Positions 33,713-43,227 are shown, numbered from the stretch's first letter. The stretch: 64,000 bases of DNA from Microbacterium murale (GCF_014635185.1 NZ_BMCM01000002.1:310001-374000), one strand, 5' to 3'. Notes: generated by a model not told the origin, from the sequence alone. Translations and numbers: made by a program.

Positions 33713-35611
33713 ATGTCTCGCACGGCGCCCACCCGCCGACGCGGACGCAGCGCGCCGCAGGACGGCCCGCGCGCCACGTTCCGCCAGTTGCTCCCGTTCC
33801 TGTTCGAGCACAAGAAGACGCTGATCGTCGTCGCGATCCTCAGCGTGTTCGGCGCTGCCACCTCGCTCGTGCAACCTCTTCTGGTCGGCCAGGTGATCGC
33901 GGCCGTGCAGGCGAACGAGACGCTGGGGATCCTGGTGTGGCTGCTCGTCGGCTTCGTGCTCATCTCATCGGTGATCTCCGGCTACCAGCACTATCTGCTC
34001 CAGCGCACCGGCACCGCGGTCGTGCACTCCAGCCGCCGACAACTGATCGCCCGCATCCTGCATCTGCCGATCCGCGAGTTCGACGCACGTCGCACCGGCG
34101 ACCTCGTCTCGCGCGTCGGCACCGACACGACGCTCCTCTATGCCGTGCTCACCCAAGGACTCGCCGATGCCGTCGGCAGCGCGATCCTGTTCCTCGGTGC
34201 CCTGATCGCCATGCTCATCATCGACCCGATCCTGCTGCTGCTGATCGTCGTGGTCATCGGGATCTCGCTCGCCGTCGTCGTGATGCTGAGCGGCCGCATC
34301 CGCACGGCATCCAGCGCGCAGCAGGTCAAGGTGGGCGAACTGGCCTCGGCGGTCGAACGCGCGGTCGGGTCGATCCGCACCGTACGTGCCTCCGGCGCCA
34401 CGGAACGCGAGACGGCATCCGTGTCGACGCTCGCCGGTGAGGCGTACGGACTCGGCGTGCGCATCGCCAAGGTCTCCGCGCTGGTCGTGCCGATCTCCGG
34501 CATCGCGCTGCAGCTGTCACTGCTCGCCGTGCTCGGCGTCGGCGGCTTCCGCGTCGCGGCCGGTGCCATCACGGTGGCGTCGCTCATCACCTTCGTCATG
34601 TTCCTGTTCATGCTGATCATGCCGCTTGCGACCACATTCGGCGCCATCACCTCGGTCAACCAAGCGCTCGGCGCATTGGGGCGCATCCAGGAGGTGCTCG
34701 ACCTTCCGACCGAGGATCAGGAGGATGCCGCCATCGCCGCATCTTTGCCTGCCGACGCAGTAGCCACGGCATCCGCGGCCCCCGCCATCGCGTTCCACGA
34801 CGTCCGCTTCCGCTACCCGGATGCCGTCGTCGCCGCGCGCGAAGCGGCGGCGACCGAGGCGCGCACGGTGCTGGTCGACGCGCATCTCGAGACCCAGGCT
34901 CAGGAGACGGATGCCGAGCAGCCGGCCGACCGCGACGTGCTTCGCGGTGTGTCCTTCGCGGTGCCCCGCGGATCGCGCGTGGCGCTCGTCGGACCGAGCG
35001 GTGCGGGAAAGAGCACGATCCTCTCCCTGATCGAGCGGTTCTACGACCCGACCGGCGGCTCAATCCGCCTCGACGGTCATGACATCCGCACCTACCCGCG
35101 GGCCGAGCTGCGTGCGCAGTTCGGCTATGTCGAGCAGGACGCGCCGACGCTCGCGGGCACGCTCGCCGACAACCTGCGGCTCGCCTCTCCGGATGCGACG
35201 GATGCCGACTGCGAGCGCGTGCTGCGCGCGGTGAATCTGGGCGACGTGCTCGAGCGCGGCACCCTGGGGCTTCAGACCCCGGTCGGCGAGGACGGCGTGA
35301 TGCTCTCCGGCGGCGAGCGCCAGCGTCTCGCGATCGCCAGGGCCCTGCTCACCGAGGCCCCGATCCTGCTGCTCGACGAGTCGACCTCTTCGCTGGACGG
35401 CGTGAACGAGCAGCGCATGCGCGATGCCATCGACGCCGTCTCCGCCGACCGTACGCTCATCGTGATCGCGCATCGCCTGTCGACCGTCGTCGACAGCGAC
35501 CTGATCGTCGTGCTGCAGCACGGCGAGGTCATCGGCCAGGGCACGCACTCAGAGCTCATCGAGCAGGTGCCGCTGTACCGCGACCTCGCCCGCCACCAGC
35601 TGCTGGTGTAG
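33713..35611 (+). CDS. ABC exporter half-transporter (permease-ATPase fusion)
   Basis: A 632-residue type IV ABC protein: six membrane helices in residues about 30-330, then the ATPase with Walker A GPSGAGKST, signature LSGGERQRLAIARALL, Walker B ILLLDESTSSLD and the H-loop IAHRLSTV. It acts as a dimer to export lipids or drugs. Unusually, about 37 residues rich in Ala, Glu and Asp (34819-34930) are inserted between the A-loop region (FRYPD) and the strand before Walker A. It follows the HTH gene by 28 bases in one operon. Confidence 0.93.
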   Translation: MSRTAPTRRRGRSAPQDGPRATFRQLLPFLFEHKKTLIVVAILSVFGAATSLVQPLLVGQVIAAVQANETLGILVWLLVGFVLISSVISGYQHYLLQRTGTAVVHSSRRQLIARILHLPIREFDARRTGDLVSRVGTDTTLLYAVLTQGLADAVGSAILFLGALIAMLIIDPILLLLIVVVIGISLAVVVMLSGRIRTASSAQQVKVGELASAVERAVGSIRTVRASGATERETASVSTLAGEAYGLGVRIAKVSALVVPISGIALQLSLLAVLGVGGFRVAAGAITVASLITFVMFLFMLIMPLATTFGAITSVNQALGALGRIQEVLDLPTEDQEDAAIAASLPADAVATASAAPAIAFHDVRFRYPDAVVAAREAAATEARTVLVDAHLETQAQETDAEQPADRDVLRGVSFAVPRGSRVALVGPSGAGKSTILSLIERFYDPTGGSIRLDGHDIRTYPRAELRAQFGYVEQDAPTLAGTLADNLRLASPDATDADCERVLRAVNLGDVLERGTLGLQTPVGEDGVMLSGGERQRLAIARALLTEAPILLLDESTSSLDGVNEQRMRDAIDAVSADRTLIVIAHRLSTVVDSDLIVVLQHGEVIGQGTHSELIEQVPLYRDLARHQLLV

Positions 35612-35630
35612 CCGCCGCGGCGCACGAAAA

Positions 35631-35692
35631 CGCGATGGCAGGATGACGGGACCACTCAGCCACGGGTCTGTCCCAGTCATCCCGCCATCGCG
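35631..35692. terminator. long imperfect hairpin between convergent genes
   Basis: Left arm 35631-35651 and right arm 35671-35692 pair almost fully (CGCGATGGC with GCCATCGCG, GGATGAC with GTCATCC), leaving a 19-base loop. It fills the gap between the ABC exporter stop and the pckG stop and would serve both strands. There is no T-run. Confidence 0.6.
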
Positions 35693-35713
35693 GGTCTCTC
35701 GCGGTCGGTGGCG

Positions 35714-37576
35714 CTACGCCTGGGCGAGGCGGTAGCGCAGCGAGGCCAGTTCGGCGCGCAGCGCCGCGGGCATCGTGTCGCCGAAGGTGTCGAAGAACGC
35801 CTCGGTGGCGTCGGCCTCCTTGGACCAGGCATCCGCATCCACGGCGAAGAGCTCGTCGAGATCCTGCTGCGAGATGTCGAGTCCATCGAGGTTGAGGTCC
35901 GAGGTCAGCGGCAGCCGCCCGATCGGGCTGTCGACCGCGGACACCTCACCGCTGACGCGGCGGATGATCCAGTCGACGACGCGGGAGTTGTCGCCGAATC
36001 CTGGCCACAGGAAGCGTCCGTCCTCGCCGCGGCGGAACCAGTTGACCTGGAAGATCCGCGGTGCACGGTCGAAGCGCAGGGAGCGTCCGACCTTCAGCCA
36101 GTGCGCGAAGTAGTCGCCCATGTTGTAGCCGCAGAACGGCAGCATCGCGAACGGGTCGCGACGCAGCTCGCCGACCGTGCCCTCGGCCGCTGCCGTGCGC
36201 TCCGACGAGATCGTCGAGCCGAGGAAGACGCCGTGCGTCCAGTCGGTGGCCTCGACGACGAGCGGCACGTTCGATGCACGACGTCCGCCGAACAGGATGA
36301 CGTCGAGCGGGACGGCCTCTTCCCAGTCGTCCGAGATCTGCGGGCACTGCGCCGCAGAGACCGTGAAGCGCGAGTTGGGGTGCGCGGCGGGCCGACCGGA
36401 GTCGGGCGTCCAGGGGTTCCCCTCCCAGTCGGTCAGGTTCGACGGAGGCGTGTCGGTCAGGCCCTCCCACCACACGTCGCCGTCCGGACGGAGCGCGACG
36501 TTGGTGAAGAGCGTGTTGCCCCACAGCGTCTCGACGGCGGTGACGTTGGTGGATTCGCCGGTGCCTGGCGCGACGCCGAAGAAACCGGCCTCGGGGTTGA
36601 TGGCCCACATGCGGCCGTCCTCACCCGGGCGGATCCACGCGATGTCGTCGCCGAGGGTCTCGACCTTCCAGCCGGGGATGGTCGGGCGCAGCATCGCGAG
36701 GTTCGTCTTGCCGCACGCCGACGGGAAGGCCGCTGCGACGTGGTACGCCTTGCCCTTCGGGTCGATGACGCGGATGAGGAGCATGTGCTCGGCGAGCCAG
36801 CCCTCGTCGCGGGCGATGACCGAGGCGATGCGCAGCGCGAAGCACTTCTTGGCGAGGATGGCGTTTCCGCCGTAGCCGGAGCCGTACGAGTAGACCTCGA
36901 GCGTGTCGGGGAAGTGCACGATGTACTTCTCGTCGTTGCAGGGCCATTCAACGTCCTGCTCCCCCGGCGCGAGCGGGGCGCCGACCGAGTGCACGGTCTT
37001 GACCCATGGCTTGCCTTCGGCGATCTGTCGGGTGACGGCGTCGCCGACACGGGTCATGATGCCGATGGATGCGACCGCGTAGGCGCTGTCGGTGATCTGC
37101 ACACCGATGTGCGAAAGGGGTCCGCCGACGGCTCCCATCGAGAACGGGACGACGTACATCGTGCGTCCGCGCATCGAGCCCTCGAAGATCTCGGTCATCG
37201 TCTGGCGCATCTCAGCGGGGTCGGCCCAGTTGTTGGTGGGGCCCGCGTCCTTCTCGAGTTCGGATGCGATGAACGTGCGCGCCTCGGTGCGGGCGACGTC
37301 GCTGGGGTGCGAACGTGCCAGGTACGAGCCGGGACGCCACTCGGGGTTGAGCTTGATGAGCTTGCCCTCCGAGACGAGGCCGCGCAGCAGCGCGTCGTTC
37401 TCGGCCTGCGAGCCGCCCACCCAGTGAACGGATGCCGGCTGCGTCAGAGTGCGGATCTCCTCGACCCAGGCGACGAGTTCGTCCATCGCGGGCGTGTCAT
37501 ACGTCGGGACCGCGCCAAGGCTGCGCGCCGCGGAGACGGCGGGAACGCGGGGTGTGAAGGTCTCGGCCATAACCAT
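35714..37576 (-). CDS. pckG: phosphoenolpyruvate carboxykinase (GTP)
   Basis: A 620-residue GTP-dependent PEPCK, converting oxaloacetate to PEP for gluconeogenesis. The P-loop with the reactive Cys is [13 protein letters not shown] (about residue 285); [10 protein letters not shown] near the N-terminus and [21 protein letters not shown] near the C-terminus are family segments. ATG 37576 is preferred because GAGGGAG lies 5 bases upstream; ATG 37570 is two codons further. It is divergent from the ramB-like regulator, which in Corynebacterium controls acetate and anaplerotic genes. Confidence 0.96.
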   Translation of the reverse strand: MVMAETFTPRVPAVSAARSLGAVPTYDTPAMDELVAWVEEIRTLTQPASVHWVGGSQAENDALLRGLVSEGKLIKLNPEWRPGSYLARSHPSDVARTEARTFIASELEKDAGPTNNWADPAEMRQTMTEIFEGSMRGRTMYVVPFSMGAVGGPLSHIGVQITDSAYAVASIGIMTRVGDAVTRQIAEGKPWVKTVHSVGAPLAPGEQDVEWPCNDEKYIVHFPDTLEVYSYGSGYGGNAILAKKCFALRIASVIARDEGWLAEHMLLIRVIDPKGKAYHVAAAFPSACGKTNLAMLRPTIPGWKVETLGDDIAWIRPGEDGRMWAINPEAGFFGVAPGTGESTNVTAVETLWGNTLFTNVALRPDGDVWWEGLTDTPPSNLTDWEGNPWTPDSGRPAAHPNSRFTVSAAQCPQISDDWEEAVPLDVILFGGRRASNVPLVVEATDWTHGVFLGSTISSERTAAAEGTVGELRRDPFAMLPFCGYNMGDYFAHWLKVGRSLRFDRAPRIFQVNWFRRGEDGRFLWPGFGDNSRVVDWIIRRVSGEVSAVDSPIGRLPLTSDLNLDGLDISQQDLDELFAVDADAWSKEADATEAFFDTFGDTMPAALRAELASLRYRLAQA

Positions 37577-37644
37577 GTCTGCTCCCTCGAAGAGTCGTTG
37601 TGTATGTCCATTCTGCGCAACATCCCCCATCGATTTCCGTCAAA

Positions 37645-37679
37645 TATGGTCATAAGAATTTGCTTTCTTTCGATATGCT
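37645..37679. promoter_or_regulatory. pckG/ramB intergenic operator candidates
   Basis: In the 109-base divergent gap, TATG-gt-CATA (37645-37654), AAGAA-tttgct-TTCTT (37654-37669) and an outer CATA/TATG pair (37651-37677) are nested inverted repeats, A/T-rich against a G/C-rich background. TTTGC within them resembles the core of the corynebacterial RamB site (TTTGCAAA). TATGCT (37674-37679) is a -10 box 6 bases before the ramB ATG. RamB binding here is inference. Confidence 0.5.
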
Positions 37680-37685
37680 CAAGGA

Positions 37686-39128
37686 ATGAGCGGCTCCGGC
37701 ATCCACCTCACGACTCTTGGCCATCGCATCCGTCACCATCGCGTGGCGAAGGGCTTCACTCTCGACGAGCTCGGCGCGCAGGTGGGCGTCGCCGGGTCGC
37801 AGCTGAGCCTGATCGAGAACGGCAAGCGGGAACCCAAGCTCTCGCTGCTGCAGGCGATCGCGCAGGCCACCGCGACGGATGTCTCCGATCTCATCTCGGG
37901 CGAACCGCCGAATCGCCGCGCAGCGCTCGAGATCGAGCTGGAGCACGCGCAGGCGAGTCCGGTGTTCCGCCAGCTCGGAGTCGCACCGGTGCGCGTCTCG
38001 AAGGGGATGCCCGACGAGACGCTCGAATCGATCCTCGGCCTTCACCGCGAGCTGCAGCGCCGCGAGCGCGAGGCCATCGCGACCCCTGAGGAGGCACGCC
38101 GCGCGAACACCGAACTGCGGCTGCGCATGCGCTCTCAGAACAACTACATCGGCGACATCGAGAAACTCGCAGAGAAGCAGCTGAAGGCTGCGGGGCACGT
38201 CAGCGGCGCCCTCACCCACCGCACCGTGAGCATCATGGCCCAGAAGCTCGGCTTCGAGCTGCTCTACGTCAACGACCTGCCGCACTCGACGCGCTCGGTG
38301 ACGGATCTGGAGAACAGCCGCATCTACCTGCCCCCGGCATCCATTCCCGGCGGCCACGGACTGCGATCGATGGCCCTTCAGGCGATGGCGCATCGCCTTC
38401 TGGGGCACACGCCCCCGACCGATTATGCCGACTTCCTGCAGCAACGCCTGGAGATCAACTACTTCGCCGCGAGCTGCCTGGTGCCGGAGACCGCGGGTGT
38501 CGCCTTCCTGCAGCAGGCCAAGAAAGATCGCAACCTCGCCGTCGAGGACTTCCGCGACGCCTTCGGCGTGACGCATGAGGCGGCCGGCATGCGGATGACG
38601 AATCTGATGACCGAGCACCTCGGGATGCAGTTGCACTTCCTCCGCGTCGACGAGACCGGTGCGATCACCCGCGTGTATGAGAACGACGACCTGCCGTTGC
38701 CCATGGACGTCACGGGCGCCGTCGAAGGCCAGCCGGTGTGCCGGAAGTTCCAGGCGCGGGCCGCATTCACGCAGCAGAATCGCACGACCGAGCACCACCA
38801 GTACACCGACACCCCGTCCGGCACTTTCTGGTGCGCGACTCAGACCGGAGCCGCCAGCGACGGCGAGTTCTCGGTCACCGTGGGTGTGCCGTTCGATGAT
38901 GCGCGGTGGTGGCGAGGACGAGAAACGATCGATCGCGCGGTCTCGACCTGTCCCGACGAGGCATGCTGCCGCCGTCCTGCGCCCGATCTCACCGAGCGGT
39001 GGAGCGCCAAGTCATGGCCGAGCGCCCGCGTGCACACCCACATGTTCTCGCCGCTCCCCCGCGGCGCGTTTCCCGGCGTCGACGAGAACGAGGTCTACAC
39101 GTTCCTCGCCCGGCACGCGGCGGAGTGA
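37686..39128 (+). CDS. ramB: RamB-like transcriptional regulator
   Basis: A 480-residue regulator with an XRE-type HTH at the N-terminus (LGHRIRHHRVAKGFTLDELGAQVGVAGSQLSLIENG, extent about residues 10-48), an IrrE/ImmA-like middle region, and a C-terminal short-chain fatty acid regulator domain with CPDEACCRR. Length and domain order match RamB of Corynebacterium, which represses acetate and glyoxylate genes in the absence of acetate. The ATG follows a -10 box by 6 bases, so it is probably leaderless. It is divergent from pckG. Confidence 0.88.
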   Translation: MSGSGIHLTTLGHRIRHHRVAKGFTLDELGAQVGVAGSQLSLIENGKREPKLSLLQAIAQATATDVSDLISGEPPNRRAALEIELEHAQASPVFRQLGVAPVRVSKGMPDETLESILGLHRELQRREREAIATPEEARRANTELRLRMRSQNNYIGDIEKLAEKQLKAAGHVSGALTHRTVSIMAQKLGFELLYVNDLPHSTRSVTDLENSRIYLPPASIPGGHGLRSMALQAMAHRLLGHTPPTDYADFLQQRLEINYFAASCLVPETAGVAFLQQAKKDRNLAVEDFRDAFGVTHEAAGMRMTNLMTEHLGMQLHFLRVDETGAITRVYENDDLPLPMDVTGAVEGQPVCRKFQARAAFTQQNRTTEHHQYTDTPSGTFWCATQTGAASDGEFSVTVGVPFDDARWWRGRETIDRAVSTCPDEACCRRPAPDLTERWSAKSWPSARVHTHMFSPLPRGAFPGVDENEVYTFLARHAAE

Positions 39129-39137
39129 GACGCCACG

Positions 39138-40211
39138 CTACCCCGCGATGAACGCCGCGTAGCGGTCGAGCGCCGCGGCGACGTCGGCATCGTTCGCCGC
39201 CCCCTCCGTCAACAGCTCCGGTACGGCGTCATCGGTGTGCCGCCCCACCGCGGTGGAGTGCCGCCAGGTTCCGATCACGACGCCATCGGAGAGCAGGATC
39301 GGCCGCACCATGCCGTTCTTCCCGGGCCCGATCGCCGCCAACAACTCCGCAGGGCAGGCCACCGTGCGGTCGGTGTACGAGATGTAGTACTCCTCGAATG
39401 ATCCGAGAGCGACGACGGCCGGCGCAGCCGCGTTCCGTCGCGGCATCGAACGTGCGACGAACGCGCCGTCCTCTATCAGCCGGATACGCGCGTCGGTGGC
39501 GGATGCCGCAGCCCCCGCCCGCGCGGCGCCCAGAGTGAGTCCCGCCCACCATGCGAAGTCCTCTGCGGTCGCCGGACCGTGGCCGATGATGTAGCGCACG
39601 AACATCTCGGCGATCGGGTCGCTCGGCACAGCCGATTCGGCGATGTGCTCCTCAGTGAGCACGAACAGCTGATCGCGCGAGACGCCGCCGGCACGCGGGA
39701 CGACCGGCCCCTGGCAGATGATGCCGCGCAGTGCGAGGTTCTGCACGGCGAACAGTCCGCGCTGCCCGCTCGGCTCGATACCGGCCTTCTGCAGCACGTC
39801 GAACAGCTCGAGGCGGGTCAAGCCGTTGCCACCGCTCAGCGCGCCTTGGATGACGCGCTCACAGGTCGCGAGTTCGTCGGCGCCGAGTCCGAGTTCCCGA
39901 TAGCGCGGTGCGGCCATGTGCAGCTGCCGCTCCCCCGTGACGCTCAGCGTCCAGGCGAGATCTTCGGCCGGGACGATATGCAGGGTGCCGCGCTGCGTCC
40001 ACGCCCGAACGAGCACGCCCCGATTGAAGAGCCGGTCGACCGCGCGCAACGTCGGCGACCCCGTCGCGCGTGCGGCGAGCGCCCACCGCCCCGCCCAGAA
40101 GTCCTGCGCCTGGACCGCGAGCATGTGGCGCGCCGCATCCGCCGCAGAACGGGCCGGAGCCGTGAGGCGGTGCGAGCGCAGGCGCGCTGCACGCAACGAA
40201 GGCAGATCCAT
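39138..40211 (-). CDS. winged-helix DNA-binding domain protein (HTH_42 type)
   Basis: A 357-residue protein of the YcaQ/AlkX-related winged-helix group: the N-terminal HMLAVQAQDFWAGRWALAAR, the RGVLVRAWTQRGTLHIVPAEDL segment (about residue 65) with the conserved tryptophan and the arginine before G-T, and the C-terminal DRTVACP are typical. Some members unhook DNA crosslinks as glycosylases; this one is uncharacterised. ATG 40211 is preferred: CAGGAT ends 6 bases before it. The longer open frame upstream is not conserved. Confidence 0.8.
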   Translation of the reverse strand: MDLPSLRAARLRSHRLTAPARSAADAARHMLAVQAQDFWAGRWALAARATGSPTLRAVDRLFNRGVLVRAWTQRGTLHIVPAEDLAWTLSVTGERQLHMAAPRYRELGLGADELATCERVIQGALSGGNGLTRLELFDVLQKAGIEPSGQRGLFAVQNLALRGIICQGPVVPRAGGVSRDQLFVLTEEHIAESAVPSDPIAEMFVRYIIGHGPATAEDFAWWAGLTLGAARAGAAASATDARIRLIEDGAFVARSMPRRNAAAPAVVALGSFEEYYISYTDRTVACPAELLAAIGPGKNGMVRPILLSDGVVIGTWRHSTAVGRHTDDAVPELLTEGAANDADVAAALDRYAAFIAG

Positions 40212-40239
40212 CACCCTATCCTGGCGGTCGCCACTGACA

Positions 40240-40539
40240 TCAGTCGCGCAGCGGAGATCCGATGGCGTCGAATCTGAAGCCGCCGAATGCTCCTGAGAGC
40301 AGCGGGCGCGCGTGTTCGATCGACGCCTGCACCTCGGGCAGGGACAGCGAGTCGCGGTGCGCGGCCGCGCTTTCCCAGACCTCGACGACGAAGACAGTGT
40401 CAGGCTCGTCGTCGCTGACCCCGACCTCGTACATGCGGCATCCGATCTCGGTGAGCACGTCGTTTCGCCGAGTGAGATGTGCGACCAGTTCGTCGCGTCT
40501 GCCGGGAGCTGCACCCAGTGTGCCCGCGTTGATGAACAT
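40240..40539 (-). CDS. antibiotic biosynthesis monooxygenase (ABM) fold protein
   Basis: A 99-residue dimeric alpha/beta barrel half: MFINAGTLGAAPGRRDELVAHL, then CRMYEVGVSDDEPDTVFVVEVWESAAAHRDSL and the C-terminal strand. Relatives include quinol monooxygenases (YgiN) and heme-degrading proteins; most small ones are unassigned. TACAGT ends 7 bases before the ATG. It is divergent from the HAD gene. Confidence 0.82.
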   Translation of the reverse strand: MFINAGTLGAAPGRRDELVAHLTRRNDVLTEIGCRMYEVGVSDDEPDTVFVVEVWESAAAHRDSLSLPEVQASIEHARPLLSGAFGGFRFDAIGSPLRD

Positions 40540-40600
40540 GCGGATCACTGTAGCGACTGCCGGTGACGTCCCGCCCGCGGCACCGGGATAGCCTGAATGC

Positions 40601-41251
40601 ATGACGACGACCATCACCGCGCGCGCTGTCCTTCTCGACATGGACGGCACGCTCGTCGATTCCACGGCGGTCGTCGAGCGCCTCTGGCTGGAGTGGGCTG
40701 AGCCCCACGGACTCGACCGCGACACAGTGCTGAAGACCGTGCACGGACGCCAGGGCTGGCAGAGCATGGCGATCCTCCTTCCCGAGCGCGACCCTGTGAT
40801 CAACCGCGAGGAGAACCAGCGGATGCTGACACGGGAGAGCGCCGAGACCGACGGCGTGGTCGCGATCCCCGGCGCCGCCGAACTGCTTCTATCGCTGCAG
40901 GACATGCCCCACGCGATCGTCACCTCGGCCGACGTCGCACTCATGACCGCTCGGATGGGTGCGGCGCGGCTCCCGCTCACCGAGCTCGCCATCACGGCAG
41001 AGCGGGTCTCGCACAGCAAGCCTCATCCGGAGGGCTTCCTGCTCGCAGCATCCGCTCTGGGCATTGACCCGGCCGACTGCGTGGTCTTCGAAGACTCAGG
41101 TGCCGGCATCCGGGCTGGAATCGACGCCGGCATGATCGTGATCGGCGTCGGTCCACATGCGCCGTCGTTCGCACCGGCGCATCATGTCGACGATCTCACT
41201 CAGATCGCGATCGTGCCCGCCGGCGAAGGATTCGAGATCCGGATCAGCTGA
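40601..41251 (+). CDS. HAD-superfamily sugar phosphatase-like hydrolase
   Basis: A 216-residue HAD hydrolase with the nucleophile in LLDMDGTLVDST (about residue 13), Thr/Ser motif II in AIVTSAD, Lys of motif III in HSKPHPEGF and the acidic motif IV in CVVFEDSGAGIRAG. The helical cap between motifs I and II is of the beta-phosphoglucomutase/2-deoxyglucose-6-phosphatase kind. The substrate is probably a small sugar phosphate. TAGCCT ends 6 bases before the ATG. Its last 8 bases overlap the end of murQ. Confidence 0.88.
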   Translation: MTTTITARAVLLDMDGTLVDSTAVVERLWLEWAEPHGLDRDTVLKTVHGRQGWQSMAILLPERDPVINREENQRMLTRESAETDGVVAIPGAAELLLSLQDMPHAIVTSADVALMTARMGAARLPLTELAITAERVSHSKPHPEGFLLAASALGIDPADCVVFEDSGAGIRAGIDAGMIVIGVGPHAPSFAPAHHVDDLTQIAIVPAGEGFEIRIS

Positions 41252-42203
41252 GCGCGACGATCGCCTCGCGCAGGATGCCGTCGGCCGCCGCCAGCGCGAC
41301 CTTCGCACGCTCCGCATCCGCTCCGCTGGCGAGGATGAGCAGCGCGAGCTTGACTGATCCGTCCGCCGTGCGCAGCGCCGTCGATGCCTCGTCGACGCCG
41401 ACACCGGCGAGCTGCGACACCGTGCGCACCGAGCGTGCGTGCAGCTTCTCGTTGGTGGCGAGCAGATCGACCATGACGCCGCGGTAGGTCTTGCCGAGCT
41501 TGATCATCGACAGGGTCGTGAGCATGTTCACGACGAGCTTCTGCGCGGTTCCCGCCTTCAGCCGTGTGGAACCGGAAATGAACTCCGGACCGGTCACGAC
41601 CTCGATCGCGATCTCGGCGGCCGCACCGATGTCGGAGTCGGAGTTCGACGCGATCGCGACCGTGAGCGCCCCGACGCCGCGGGCGTACTCCAGCCCGCCG
41701 ACGACGTAAGGTGTGCGGCCGGATGCGGAGATGCCGACGACTGTGTCGCGTGGGTTCAGGTCCAGTTCGCGCAGCGACGTCTCGGCGGCGTCCGCGTCGT
41801 CCTCGGCGTTCTCGACAGCGGCGCGGATCGCGGTCTCACCACCCGCGATGAGGCCGACGACCATGGAGGGGTCGGTGCCGAACGTCGGTGGGCATTCGCT
41901 GGCGTCGAGCACGCCCACGCGACCTGCGGTTCCTGCGCCGATGTAGATGAGGCGACCGCCGCGGCGGAAGCGCTCAGTGATGCCGTCCACCGCCTGTGCG
42001 ATGTCGTCCGCACGCTCCGCCACCGCAATCGGCACGCGCTGATCCTCGGCGTTCATCCGCCGCACCAGCTCAGCGGTCTCAAGAAGATCGAGGTCGCCGC
42101 GTTCGGTCGTCGACGCCTCGGTGCCGAGGCCCGACAGCACCTCGAGCAGTTCGGCGAGACGGCTGGAATCGGTGTCGTCATTCAGCGGGGTGTCATTCAG
42201 CAC
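41244..42203 (-). CDS. murQ: N-acetylmuramic acid 6-phosphate etherase
   Basis: A 319-residue etherase that removes lactate from MurNAc-6-phosphate to give GlcNAc-6-phosphate in cell-wall recycling. The SIS fold reads GGRLIYIGAGTAGRVGVLDASECPPTFG (extent about residues 68-95) and ISASGRTPYVVGGLEYA; the catalytic Glu lies in VENAEDDADA. GTG 42203 is used because it gives the family length and reads through the 11-base overlap with the kinase gene; its ribosome site is weak. Confidence 0.93.
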   Translation of the reverse strand: MLNDTPLNDDTDSSRLAELLEVLSGLGTEASTTERGDLDLLETAELVRRMNAEDQRVPIAVAERADDIAQAVDGITERFRRGGRLIYIGAGTAGRVGVLDASECPPTFGTDPSMVVGLIAGGETAIRAAVENAEDDADAAETSLRELDLNPRDTVVGISASGRTPYVVGGLEYARGVGALTVAIASNSDSDIGAAAEIAIEVVTGPEFISGSTRLKAGTAQKLVVNMLTTLSMIKLGKTYRGVMVDLLATNEKLHARSVRTVSQLAGVGVDEASTALRTADGSVKLALLILASGADAERAKVALAAADGILREAIVALS

Positions 42204-43092
42204 GGTGCACGTACCTTTCGTGGGGCATGTCGGTGCGGTGCGCGAGGAGCGTGGCGCCGTCGAGGGCATCGCCGACAGCGGGCACGATCGTGCGACCGGC
42301 CGTGGTGAGGGAGCGCTCGAGTTCGGCGCGGAACCAGGTGTGGTCGGTGAGTCCGCCATGGATCGCGACGTCGAACGCACGATCGGATGCCGCGACGGCG
42401 GATGCGGTGAGCAGCCTCACCGCTTCGGCGACGATGTCCGTGGCGACGGCATCGCCGGCGGCGGCAGCGTCCAGCACGAGCGGGGCGAGGGTCGCCAACT
42501 GACGCGCGGTCGGTATCTCGCCCGCCAGCCAGGTGATGGGATCCGGATGCGGCGCGATGTGCGCGCGGACGGCGCTGGTCAGCACGGTCTCCGGGCCGAG
42601 CGCATCGCGGGTCCGCAGTATGGCACGCGCGCCTTCGCGGCCGATCCACGAACCGCTGCCGAAGTCGCCGAGGTCTGGCCCCCATCCGTCGACGAGACGC
42701 AGACCGTCTTCATCCACCCCGAGCGCCACGGCGCCGGTGCCGGCGATGAGCAGCGTGCCTGGTGCACCCTGAAGCGCCCCGGCGTGCGCGGTCACGACAT
42801 CGGAGGTCACGGCGACACGCGCGCCGGTCGCGTCGGACAGGGAACGCGCGAGAGTGGCCGCGGCATCCGGTGCGGTCCACGCGCCCGCTGCGCCGACTCC
42901 GATGCTCTCCACCCCGTCCGTCTTCGCGAGCAGAGGCAGGATCGCGGCGACAGCGGTCGCGACGCCGTCGATGCTCGCGAGACCCGGTGTGCCGGCATCC
43001 GTGTACGTCTCACGACCGTCGGGAGTGGTGACCGCGACGCGGCAGCGGGACTTGCCGAGGTCTACGGCGGCTGTCCTGTGCTCGATCGGCAT
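42193..43092 (-). CDS. BadF/BadG-type sugar kinase, MurK/NagK-like
   Basis: A 299-residue ASKHA-fold kinase: phosphate-1 loop AAVDLGKSRCRVAV at the N-terminus, TLLIAGTGAVALG (about residue 110), WGPDLGDFGSGSWIGREGAR (about 138) and the late adenosine motif AIHGGLTD. Relatives phosphorylate N-acetylglucosamine or N-acetylmuramic acid. Next to murQ, the likely job is to make MurNAc-6-phosphate or GlcNAc-6-phosphate from recycled or imported cell-wall sugars. It is first in the two-gene operon. Confidence 0.87.
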   Translation of the reverse strand: MPIEHRTAAVDLGKSRCRVAVTTPDGRETYTDAGTPGLASIDGVATAVAAILPLLAKTDGVESIGVGAAGAWTAPDAAATLARSLSDATGARVAVTSDVVTAHAGALQGAPGTLLIAGTGAVALGVDEDGLRLVDGWGPDLGDFGSGSWIGREGARAILRTRDALGPETVLTSAVRAHIAPHPDPITWLAGEIPTARQLATLAPLVLDAAAAGDAVATDIVAEAVRLLTASAVAASDRAFDVAIHGGLTDHTWFRAELERSLTTAGRTIVPAVGDALDGATLLAHRTDMPHERYVHRAE

Positions 43093-43113
43093 CTCTCTTC
43101 TTTCGCGTCGACT

Positions 43114-43165
43114 CGGGGAACTTTCCGGAAAGAGTCTACAGTTAGCGCTATCGTTCTGAAAAGAA
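43114..43165. promoter_or_regulatory. murK-murQ promoter with palindromic operator candidates
   Basis: On the minus strand, TTTCAG and TAGACT are spaced by 17 bases (about 43133-43161) upstream of the kinase. A perfect 12-bp palindrome, CTTTCCGGAAAG (43121-43132), lies at the expected transcription start. A second, TTCT-gaaa-AGAA (43154-43165), overlaps the -35 box. The divergent MurR/RpiR gene is the obvious binding protein; this is inference. Confidence 0.55.
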
Positions 43166-43227
43166 TTTACCGGAGCGCCCTGGTCCGCACTCGCGACATG
43201 CGGCGATCCCCTACCGGAGGAGCGCGG

